Assembly: GCA_029933115.1 (NCBI GenBank)
Contig: JAOZOT010000127.1
Span: 1-9,125, forward strand
From: Anaerolineae bacterium
GTDB taxonomy: Bacteria; Chloroflexota; Anaerolineae; E26-bin7
Length of the DNA stretch: 9,125 bases
Direction of reading: 5' to 3'
Shown: positions 1 to 6,447 of the stretch, in pieces
How positions within the stretch are numbered: the stretch's first letter is position 1
Layout of the letters: every line of letters begins with the position of its first letter
Notes under the pieces: model-generated
The model's input: only the letters and a program-made list of their open reading frames with translations
The model's database searches: none
Told to the model about the DNA's origin: nothing
Position numbers and translations under genes: made by a program

Positions 1-141
1 AAGAAATTAAACAACTTGGAGGCAAGACATGGACTTTGCTGGGTCATCCTACAAGGTGACGCGGGTCGGCTACCCTTCGTGCCAGAACGGGTCGGAGCTT
101 ATTGGGACCAGCATACTCAGGTGGATGCGGAGATGACCTAA
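1..141 (+). CDS. C-terminal end of an unidentified gene, cut by the left edge
   Basis: Frame 1 is open from the first base through 46 codons to a TAA at 139-141. The peptide looks protein-like, with a stretch reading GDAGRLPFVPERVGAYWDQ, but I cannot assign a family. GDAxRLPF resembles a segment common in class I SAM methyltransferases; this is too little to call. The gene would converge on the PrsW-like gene, and the two stop codons overlap (TAA at 139-141 on plus, TAG at 140-138 on minus), a tail-to-tail arrangement seen in compact genomes. The competing reading is a 35-codon ORF at 29-136 in another frame, preceded by GGAGG at 18-22 with 6 nt spacing. I prefer the edge-open frame because its peptide looks more natural, but an open run of 46 codons can occur by chance. 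Confidence 0.35.
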   Translation, partial: KKLNNLEARHGLCWVILQGDAGRLPFVPERVGAYWDQHTQVDAEMT

Positions 142-1148
142 CAGTAGTCCATCTCACCCCGCAGGGCTACGATCTGGTCTCGCAGCCGCGCTATAGCGAC
201 TTTGGCCTCTTCTCCGCCGCCGGTCATGCGCAGTTGATACTTCTTGAAAGCCAGCTCTGTGGCCAGGTGGAAGAGGCGGCCCAACTGGCGCCAGCGCCGC
301 CAACCCTGCCCCAGTAGAGCCTCCCAACGGGCCAAAAAACGCTGCCGGTAAGAGACAGTCAGGGCATAGTCTGCCGGCGAGAGAACACCGCTGGCGACCT
401 CCTCCTTCAACTCCAGAGTTATCCATTTCTTCTCCTGCTGCGCAGCCAGAAGGATGATCACCAAAACAGTCAGGACACCACCCCAATCGGTGAAGAGGCT
501 GAAAAGAACGGGCAGACAACTCAATTCGGCCAGAGATGTACCTATATTGTGGATAGCGTGGAAAGCGATGGCCAGACTCAGACCGAAGGGGGGCACCAGC
601 CATTTCCCCCAGGCAGCGCGGGAGTGACGGGCAAAGCCCAAAGCCGCCCCGGTGAGGCTGGTGAAGAAAGCGTGGTTCAAACCAAAGACGATAGCGCGTA
701 GAAAAACAACCATACCCCATTCCACCCAGCCCTCTGCAAAGAGACAACTCAGGAAATAGAGCACGTTCTCCGTCATGGCGAAACCAAAGCCCACCAGAGC
801 CCCGTAGATGATGCCATCGAGGATGCTGTCGAACTCGCGGCGCAAGAAGACGAAAAGGCCCAGCAGGGCCATAGCTTTAGCTACCTCTTCGATCACCGGA
901 GCCACTCCTCCGCTCTCTACCACCTCAGCGAAGAGCCCTTCTCCCAGCGCCGAGACAGGGACACCCAGGATGAGCTCTGCAATCAGGGAGAGGATGATAG
1001 CCGGGATAGCTCCCCACAGAAAGGTAACCGTCAACAGCCACAGTGGCTCCTTCTCGTAGCGGTCAAACCACCAGACGACGATTGTGTAGATAGCGGTAGG
1101 GACCACGCCCGCCAGCAGCGAAAAGAAAACCCCCAGAATGATCTCCAT
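138..1148 (-). CDS. PrsW-family intramembrane metalloprotease
   Basis: 336 aa, polytopic membrane protein. PrsW proteases cut membrane proteins such as anti-sigma factors (RsiW in Bacillus subtilis). Family motifs appear in order: DRYEKEP at 29-35 after the first membrane helix; EEVAK at 87-91 (the EExxK motif); FAMTEN at 123-128; NHAFF at 158-162; and HAIHN at 197-201. The conserved Glu and His residues are expected to form the metal site. About seven hydrophobic segments span roughly residues 3-235. A hydrophilic tail of about 95 residues (240-336), rich in Arg, Trp and Leu, follows; B. subtilis PrsW is much shorter and lacks such a tail. The ATG at 1148 is the only reasonable start: the next Met is residue 93. 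GAGG directly abuts this ATG, so the ribosome site is poor. It begins 16 nt after the PHP gene stop, suggesting co-transcription or coupled translation. No sigma or anti-sigma gene is adjacent, so the substrate is unknown. Confidence 0.85.
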   Translation of the reverse strand: MEIILGVFFSLLAGVVPTAIYTIVVWWFDRYEKEPLWLLTVTFLWGAIPAIILSLIAELILGVPVSALGEGLFAEVVESGGVAPVIEEVAKAMALLGLFVFLRREFDSILDGIIYGALVGFGFAMTENVLYFLSCLFAEGWVEWGMVVFLRAIVFGLNHAFFTSLTGAALGFARHSRAAWGKWLVPPFGLSLAIAFHAIHNIGTSLAELSCLPVLFSLFTDWGGVLTVLVIILLAAQQEKKWITLELKEEVASGVLSPADYALTVSYRQRFLARWEALLGQGWRRWRQLGRLFHLATELAFKKYQLRMTGGGEEAKVAIARLRDQIVALRGEMDYC

Positions 1149-1164
1149 CCTCGTAGACAGTTGC

Positions 1165-1833
1165 TCACAAAACTAAAGTGTTACCGTGTTCCAAAAGCGA
1201 TTTCCGCAGCCTGGCGTACATGGAAGAGAAATGCACCCATGGCGCACCCAGTCGTCCTACGATCCGCCCCTGGGCCAGGCTCCGCAAGAACTCTTCCTTG
1301 CCATCGAAAGGTGGCATCTCCACATAAGCCAGGCCGATCTCGCCGGCAGCGTGGGCGTCGCTGCCTGCGGTGACGAGCAAGCCCCTCTGGCGAGCCAACT
1401 CCTCGGCCCGCCGGTTGTCGGCCGGGAAAATAGTGCGGGCGTTAAAAGCCTCCAGTGCGTCTACCTGCTCAATGACTTCCATCAAATTGGCCCAGCGCAT
1501 GGCTTCACGCCGCAAACGGTCTAACGGGTGGGAGACACCCACCACGCCCCCCTGCGCCCGAATGCGAGCAATAGTCTCCTGAGGAGAGAGGCCGCCGGGT
1601 ACTTCTTCTTCCAAAAAATAGGCGATGAACTCGCCGGCGGGCGTTTTGATCTCCTCACCGACAATGACCAACTCGGGAGCCATCTCCCGCAGAGCCAGGG
1701 CCCCGGCGATAGTGTTGTGGTCGGTGATGGCCACTCTGTCGAGGCCCCGCTGCCGGCAGGTTTCGATTATGGCCTCCAATGAGGTCAACGAGTCTTTGGA
1801 ATAACAGGTGTGAACGTGGAGATCAACTTTCAT
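1165..1833 (-). CDS. PHP-domain metal-dependent phosphoesterase (TrpH/RNase AM-like)
   Basis: 222 aa, soluble. PHP enzymes hydrolyse phosphoester bonds using a multinuclear metal centre; close relatives include YciV/RNase AM (5'-3' trimming of RNA, or removal of phosphate from 3',5'-bisphosphonucleotides). The metal-binding set looks complete: H6 and H8 in HVHTCYSKD, D14, D38-H39 in ITDHNT, E60/E61, H102 in VSHPLDR, and D159 and H161 in GSDAH. The EAFNAR segment at 128-133 followed by GSDAH matches the PHP C-terminal subdomain. The tail with PWVHFSSMYARLRKSL (198-213) is of a type common in stand-alone PHP proteins of this size. The start at 1833 lies 16 nt after the uvrB stop with only a weak AGCGGA-like ribosome site, so translation may be coupled to uvrB. 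The real substrate (RNA end, nucleotide or small phosphoester) cannot be read from the sequence. Confidence 0.85.
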   Translation of the reverse strand: MKVDLHVHTCYSKDSLTSLEAIIETCRQRGLDRVAITDHNTIAGALALREMAPELVIVGEEIKTPAGEFIAYFLEEEVPGGLSPQETIARIRAQGGVVGVSHPLDRLRREAMRWANLMEVIEQVDALEAFNARTIFPADNRRAEELARQRGLLVTAGSDAHAAGEIGLAYVEMPPFDGKEEFLRSLAQGRIVGRLGAPWVHFSSMYARLRKSLLEHGNTLVL

Positions 1834-1849
1834 CTGTCAACATCCGCTT

Positions 1850-3874
1850 TCAACGCACCCGCCGCTGCTCCAATCGCCAGATGCGTTCCCACTCAGGCAC
1901 GTCTTCGTCCTCCAGGTTGCGCCGCAGCTCGATGATCTGATCGCGCAGGATGGCCGCCTTCTCGAATTCCAACTCGGCTGCGGCCGCCTTCATCTGCTTC
2001 TCCAACTCCTTGATAAGCCGCAGGACCTCGTCCCTGGGTATCTCTCCCACCCGGTACTCGGGTTTCTCCTCGGCCACCATCCGCACCCGGTCGGTCAAAT
2101 CCCTGATCTCCTTGACGATGCTGGCCGGCACGACGCCGTGCTCTTGATTGTACTTCATCTGGATAGCGCGACGGCGGTTTGTTTCATCTATGGCGCGGCG
2201 CATGGAATCGGTGATGGTGTCAGCGTACATAATCACCTGGCCGTTGACGTGGCGGGCCGCTCGGCCAATGGTCTGGATCAAGGCCCTGTCAGAGCGCAAA
2301 AAGCCCTCTTTGTCGGCGTCCAGTATGGCCACCAGCGAAACCTCCGGCAAGTCCAGCCCCTCCCGCAGCAGATTGACCCCCACCACCACATCGTAGACTC
2401 CCAGGCGCAGGTCTCGTAGGATCTCCACCCGCTCGATGGTATGAATCTCCGAGTGCAAGTAGTGGACCTTGATGCCCATTTCCATCAGATAGTCAGCCAG
2501 GTCTTCGGCCATGCGCTTGGTGAGGGTGGTCACCAGAGCCCGCTCTCCCCGCTCCACCCGCCGGGCAATCTGACCGAGAAGGTCGTCAATCTGTCCTTCG
2601 GTGGGCTTGACGATCACCTCTGGGTCAACCAAACCGGTGGGGCGGATGATCTGCTCTACCACCTGCTCTGAATGTTCCAACTCGTAGGGGCCAGGCGTAG
2701 CCGAAGTGTAGATGACCTGGTGGATGTACTCCTCGAACTCTTCAAAACGCAGAGGCCGGTTGTCCAGAGCCGAGGGCAGGCGGAAGCCATATTCCACCAA
2801 AGTCTCCTTGCGCGAGCGGTCACCGTGATACATACCTCTGATCTGTGGTATTGTCATGTGAGACTCGTCAATAATCATCAGGAAGTCGTCGGGGAAATAA
2901 TCCAGCAGACACCAGGGTCGGCTGCCCGGCGGACGTTGGGAAAGGGGTCGAGAGTAATTTTCGATGCCAGGGCAATAACCGGTCTCCCTCAGCATCTCCA
3001 GATCGTATTTGGTGCGCTGTTCCAGGCGCTGGGCCTCCAGCAGCTTGCCTTGAGAACGCAGCTCCGCCAGCCGCTCCTCCAGCTCCTTCTCAATCTCGGC
3101 GATGCCGAGCAGCAACTTTTCCTGCGGGGTGATAAAGTGCCTGGCCGGATAGATGTCAATGGCTACGTGTTCGACGAGCACCTCACCGGTCAGAGGATCT
3201 ATCTCCGTAATGCGCTCGATCTCGTCGCCCCAGAACTCTACCCGATAGGCGAACTCGCTGTAGGCAGGGTAAACCTCCAGAGTATCGCCCCGCACGCGGA
3301 AGCGCCCCCTGGTAAAGTTAACGTCGTTGCGCTCGTAATAGATGTCCACCAAGTGGCGCAGCACCTTATCCCGCTTGCGCACCTCACCCTGACGCAGACT
3401 GATCACCACCTTGCCGTATTCGGCCGGATCCCCTATGCCGTAGATGCAAGAAACCGAGGCCACGATGACCACATCACGGCGGGAGAAGAGAGCCTGGGTA
3501 GCGGCCAGGCGCAGCTTATCAATTTCGTCGTTTATGTCGGCGTCCTTCTCAATGTAAGTGTCGGTGCGGGGGATGTAGGCCTCAGGCTGATAGTAATCGT
3601 AGTAGCTGACAAAGTATTCCACGGCGTTGTGGGGGAAAAACTCGCGGAACTCGCTATACAATTGGGCAGCCAAGGTCTTGTTGTGAGCAATGACCAGAGT
3701 GGGGCGCTGAACGCGCTCGATGATCTGAGCCATGACGTAAGTCTTGCCCGTTCCTGTCGCGCCAAGCAGGGTCTGGTGCTTGTAGCCCTTCTCCAGACCT
3801 TCCACCAGCTTCTCGATGGCCTGAGGCTGATCGCCGGTGGGTTGAAAATCGGCCACAACCTTGAACCTGGGCAT
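1850..3874 (-). CDS. uvrB: Excinuclease ABC subunit B (UvrB)
   Basis: 674 aa, the usual length. UvrB is the damage-verifying helicase-like subunit of nucleotide-excision repair: it is loaded by UvrA, probes the lesion and recruits UvrC for incision. Motifs in order: Walker A GATGTGKT at 38-45; the aromatic beta-hairpin YYDYYQPEAYIPRTDTY at 91-107, whose tyrosines contact DNA; the DESH box at 336-339 inside MIIDESHMTIPQ; YTSATPGPYE at 389-398; LREGLDLPEVSL at 503-514; and the arginine-finger motif QTIGRAAR at 534-541. The C-terminal UVR motif for UvrC/UvrA contact is at about 619-654 (LIKELEKQMKAAAAELEFEK). No frameshift or missing residue was seen. The ATG at 3874 has GAGGG ending 3 nt upstream, with a second AGAGGG further up. 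The gene lies 59 nt after the histidine kinase and 16 nt before the PHP gene. No clear SOS (LexA) box appears in the 59-nt gap, so induction by damage is not evident here. Confidence 0.98.
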   Translation of the reverse strand: MPRFKVVADFQPTGDQPQAIEKLVEGLEKGYKHQTLLGATGTGKTYVMAQIIERVQRPTLVIAHNKTLAAQLYSEFREFFPHNAVEYFVSYYDYYQPEAYIPRTDTYIEKDADINDEIDKLRLAATQALFSRRDVVIVASVSCIYGIGDPAEYGKVVISLRQGEVRKRDKVLRHLVDIYYERNDVNFTRGRFRVRGDTLEVYPAYSEFAYRVEFWGDEIERITEIDPLTGEVLVEHVAIDIYPARHFITPQEKLLLGIAEIEKELEERLAELRSQGKLLEAQRLEQRTKYDLEMLRETGYCPGIENYSRPLSQRPPGSRPWCLLDYFPDDFLMIIDESHMTIPQIRGMYHGDRSRKETLVEYGFRLPSALDNRPLRFEEFEEYIHQVIYTSATPGPYELEHSEQVVEQIIRPTGLVDPEVIVKPTEGQIDDLLGQIARRVERGERALVTTLTKRMAEDLADYLMEMGIKVHYLHSEIHTIERVEILRDLRLGVYDVVVGVNLLREGLDLPEVSLVAILDADKEGFLRSDRALIQTIGRAARHVNGQVIMYADTITDSMRRAIDETNRRRAIQMKYNQEHGVVPASIVKEIRDLTDRVRMVAEEKPEYRVGEIPRDEVLRLIKELEKQMKAAAAELEFEKAAILRDQIIELRRNLEDEDVPEWERIWRLEQRRVR

Positions 3875-3933
3875 AATCCCTCACCCTCTTTACTTACCCG
3901 CACACTTTTGCCAATTGACTTCCTTCGAGCGCA

Positions 3934-5202
3934 CTATCCCTCCAGCAGGGGCAAGGCAAAGGTAAAGGAACTGCCCATCCCTTCCACGCTCTCCACCCAG
4001 ATGCGGCCACCATGCAATTCGACCATGCCTTTGGCAATAGAGAGACCCAGGCCCATGCCCTCAAAACGGCGGGTGAGACTGGGCTCCACCTGATAGAAAC
4101 GATCGAAGATGCGCTCCTGCTCGCGAGGAGGGATGCCAATACCTGTGTCTCTGACCGAGACCCACACCTCATTCCCCTTTGTTTCGACCTCTACCTGGAT
4201 GCGGCCTCCTTCGGGGGTGAACTTGATGGCATTAGACAGCAAGTTGGCCAACACGAGGTGCAGCTTCTGTCGGTCCGCCTCCACCATCGGCGGTTGGGGA
4301 GCCAGTCTGATGCCGATGCTTTGTCTTTTGGCCTCTGCCAGCGAGGCAAACTCGGCAGTGATGGTAGTGACGAGTTCATTCAACGAGAGTCGTTCCAGCT
4401 CAAGTTCGGCCTCGCCGGTCTCAATGTGACGCAGGTTGATCATGTCGTCAATCAACGACCGTAAACGGAGGGCACTCTGGAGGACAATCTCCACCTGTTC
4501 GCCGGCCTCTCCGGTCGCCCTCTCCTTCAGAAAGGAAATGTACCCCAAGATGATGGTCAAAGGGGTCTGCAACTCGTGGGAGGCAATGGCCACAAAATCA
4601 CTTTTAAGCCGATCCAGTTCACTCAGTTCCTCGTAGGCTTTTTGAGTCTCGGTCATCAGGCGGGCGTTCTCTATGGCTATAGCAGCGTGGGCAGCCAGAG
4701 TAGACAGGGTATGCATGTCATCCTGGGTGAAAATCCCCCTGCCGGTCTTTTTGTTGAGTGCCTCCAATACACCAATCACCTCACCCTTGACTTGTAACGG
4801 AACACCCAGTATAGAGCGTGTCTCAAAATGGGTCGTCTCATCAACTTTTGAGTAGAAGCGCGGGTCCTGTCGGACATCGGGGATCAGCAGAGGCTTGCCT
4901 TCACGCACAATCCAACCGGCAATGCTACCTTCGAGAGGCACAGTGATGCGTTTCACCTCTTCACTCTTCACACCGTTGATAACTTCAAAATGAAGCTCGC
5001 CGGTGTTCTTGTCCAGCAGCATGATAGAGCTGGCTTCGGTATCCGTCAATTCTGTGGCTGCCTGGGTGATGATCTGCAACAAAGGCTCAAGCTGAAGGGT
5101 CGAGGTGAGAATCTGGCTGATTCTGAGGATGCGCTCAAGGACAGCGACACGTTTTTCCAGAACTTCTACCTTCTCTTCAAGTGTCCATTCCTCTCTTGAC
5201 AT
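3934..5202 (-). CDS. Soluble GAF-domain sensor histidine kinase
   Basis: 422 aa, no membrane segment. Order: a short heptad-like coiled coil (about 7-28), a GAF sensor domain (about 37-180), a linker helix, a HisKA dimerisation domain with phospho-acceptor H209 in SHELQTPLT (207-215), and a HATPase_c domain. The ATP-binding boxes are complete: N box NLLSNAIKF at 320-328, G1 DTGIGIP at 352-358, F box FDRFYQ at 366-371, and G2 GMGLGLSIA at 382-390. It should autophosphorylate and pass phosphate to a response regulator, but none is encoded in the window, so the partner is elsewhere. The GAF domain carries NK-x6-F-x3-D (N150 to D162), part of the motif known from cyclic-nucleotide-binding GAF domains; binding is not proven by this. 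I chose the ATG at 5202 because a perfect AGGAGG sits 9 nt upstream. The longer frame from a TTG at 5259 would place that ribosome site inside the coding region. Confidence 0.93.
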   Translation of the reverse strand: MSREEWTLEEKVEVLEKRVAVLERILRISQILTSTLQLEPLLQIITQAATELTDTEASSIMLLDKNTGELHFEVINGVKSEEVKRITVPLEGSIAGWIVREGKPLLIPDVRQDPRFYSKVDETTHFETRSILGVPLQVKGEVIGVLEALNKKTGRGIFTQDDMHTLSTLAAHAAIAIENARLMTETQKAYEELSELDRLKSDFVAIASHELQTPLTIILGYISFLKERATGEAGEQVEIVLQSALRLRSLIDDMINLRHIETGEAELELERLSLNELVTTITAEFASLAEAKRQSIGIRLAPQPPMVEADRQKLHLVLANLLSNAIKFTPEGGRIQVEVETKGNEVWVSVRDTGIGIPPREQERIFDRFYQVEPSLTRRFEGMGLGLSIAKGMVELHGGRIWVESVEGMGSSFTFALPLLEG

Positions 5203-5211
5203 TCCTGAAAG

Positions 5212-5217
5212 CCTCCT
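5212..5217 (-). promoter_or_regulatory. Ribosome binding site of the GAF histidine kinase
   Basis: A perfect AGGAGG on the minus strand, 9 nt before the ATG at 5202. It decides the start of the kinase gene against an upstream TTG at 5259 in the same frame. Confidence 0.85.
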
Positions 5218-5238
5218 GGGGCAAAGTGCTGGTGAGGC

Positions 5239-5261
5239 CCTTGAGATTGCAACTTTCAAGG
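5239..5261 (-). repeat. Short inverted repeat between the permease and kinase genes
   Basis: CCTTGA (5239-5244) and TCAAGG (5256-5261) form 6-bp arms around an 11-nt loop, in the 72-nt gap after the permease stop. No T-run follows on the minus strand, so it does not look like an intrinsic terminator. It could be a weak mRNA hairpin (attenuation or 3'-end protection) or chance. Confidence 0.35.
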
Positions 5262-5274
5262 TCCGGCAGGCATT

Positions 5275-6414
5275 TTAAACTTCGAGGGTCATTTTCTCCG
5301 TGCGCACGCGCCCCAGTGCTTCAGCGGGAGAAACCCCCTCATCCGAAAAACGCAGGTAAAGATATTTGAACACGTCGCGAACCACGGCCGTGAGAGGAAC
5401 AGCCAGGAGCATCCCCCATAGCCCGAGAGCCTCGTTGCCCACCACCAGGACAACCATTACCAGAGCCGGATGCAGCTTTACGCTCTCGCCGGCGATTTTG
5501 GGAGCGAGGAAAAGGTTTTCGACTTGCTGGATGATGATAAAAACGACCAGAGTCCAGAGAGCGGTCGTTGGCGATTGCAGCACCGCCACGAAGAGGGCAG
5601 GAATGGCACCCAGGATAGGCCCCACGAAGGGCAGGATCTCAAAAGCACCGGCTATCAACCCCAGCAGGAGGGCAAAGTCCACCCCCACTATGAGCAGGCC
5701 GACGGTGGCCATGACACCAATGAAAAGGCATAGGATCAACTGACCTCGGATATAGGCGCTGAAGATGTCGTCGGTAATGCGCAAGATGTTCAGCAAGTCG
5801 GGTTCGATTTTGTCCGGTATAAGGTCCAGGGCACTTTCTCTGACCTTGGCCTCATCGTTCAAGATGTAGAAAAGCCAGAAAGGGACAACCAGAATCCCCA
5901 AAAAGAAGCTAATTGTGCTGGAGATGACGCTGACTGTGCGCGTGAGCCCTTCCCGAAGAGCCTGCCCAATGGTGCTGATCAATCTCTCCAGACTACTCTG
6001 AATCCTCTGTTGGATGTCCAGAGGAATGAGCTCTTGATATTTACCCAGCAACTCTGCCCCCAGAGCCTGTCCTTTCACCGCTAATTCGGGCATCTGCTTC
6101 CAGAGAATTTGCCCCTGCTTGACCACAGGAGGTATCAGGAAGGAAAAGACGCCGGCGATGAACAGGATGGCTATCAGATAAACAATGAGTATGGACAGAG
6201 GGCGCGAGAGATTCCTGTCACGCAGGCGAGAAGGCATCCTGCGGTCGAGAAAGTTGACCAGGGGCAAAACCAGATAGGCAGCCACCAGGCCAATAATGTA
6301 AGGGAACAAAGCTGACCTGGCGACATAGAGCATCCAACAAATCAAAAGGAGCAAGAGAACAACCAGAATCAGACGGTTGCGTCGTGCCGGAGAAATGGAA
6401 AGTTGAGGCAACAT
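5275..6414 (-). CDS. AI-2E family (TqsA/YdiK/PerM-type) membrane permease
   Basis: 379 aa inner-membrane protein with about eight hydrophobic segments (roughly 15-35, 37-57, 73-95, 165-185, 223-270, 273-297 and 315-345). Between the third and fourth lies the large hydrophilic loop (96-160) typical of the family. Family signatures seen: FYILNDE at 182-188; EILPFVGPILGAIPA at 259-273; the QQVEN segment with LFLAPKI at 296-307; and GLWGMLLAVPLTAVVRDVF at 331-349. Members include TqsA, linked to autoinducer-2 export, and relatives proposed to be Na+/H+ antiporters or other exporters, so the substrate here is open. I chose the ATG at 6414 because GGAGG (6422-6426) lies 7 nt upstream; a TTG at 6444 in the same frame would swallow that site. 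It starts 33 nt after the cyclase stop and is followed after 72 nt by the kinase gene. The C-terminal tail (355-379) is charged and probably cytosolic. Confidence 0.92.
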   Translation of the reverse strand: MLPQLSISPARRNRLILVVLLLLLICWMLYVARSALFPYIIGLVAAYLVLPLVNFLDRRMPSRLRDRNLSRPLSILIVYLIAILFIAGVFSFLIPPVVKQGQILWKQMPELAVKGQALGAELLGKYQELIPLDIQQRIQSSLERLISTIGQALREGLTRTVSVISSTISFFLGILVVPFWLFYILNDEAKVRESALDLIPDKIEPDLLNILRITDDIFSAYIRGQLILCLFIGVMATVGLLIVGVDFALLLGLIAGAFEILPFVGPILGAIPALFVAVLQSPTTALWTLVVFIIIQQVENLFLAPKIAGESVKLHPALVMVVLVVGNEALGLWGMLLAVPLTAVVRDVFKYLYLRFSDEGVSPAEALGRVRTEKMTLEV

Positions 6415-6421
6415 CAGGGGA

Positions 6422-6426
6422 CCTCC
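6422..6426 (-). promoter_or_regulatory. Ribosome binding site of the AI-2E permease
   Basis: GGAGG on the minus strand, 7 nt before the ATG at 6414. It settles the start against the TTG at 6444, which lies upstream of this site in the same frame. Confidence 0.8.
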
Positions 6427-6447
6427 CGACCTGGTTTTGAACAACAG

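Noticed and set aside
29..136. A 35-codon plus-strand ORF with GGAGG 6 nt before its ATG
   Set aside because: The ribosome site is good, but the edge-open frame in another phase gives a more natural peptide, and a 35-codon ORF without homology cannot be supported alone.
2672..4093. A 473-codon open frame on the plus strand, opposite uvrB and the end of the kinase gene
   Set aside because: It is antisense to a fully intact uvrB with every family motif. Its peptide shows no recognisable domain and runs across the gap between two real genes. Long antisense frames are expected where codon bias removes stops on the other strand.
5239..5261. Terminator after the permease gene
   Set aside because: The arms are only 6 bp and there is no T-run; it was kept only as a weak inverted repeat.
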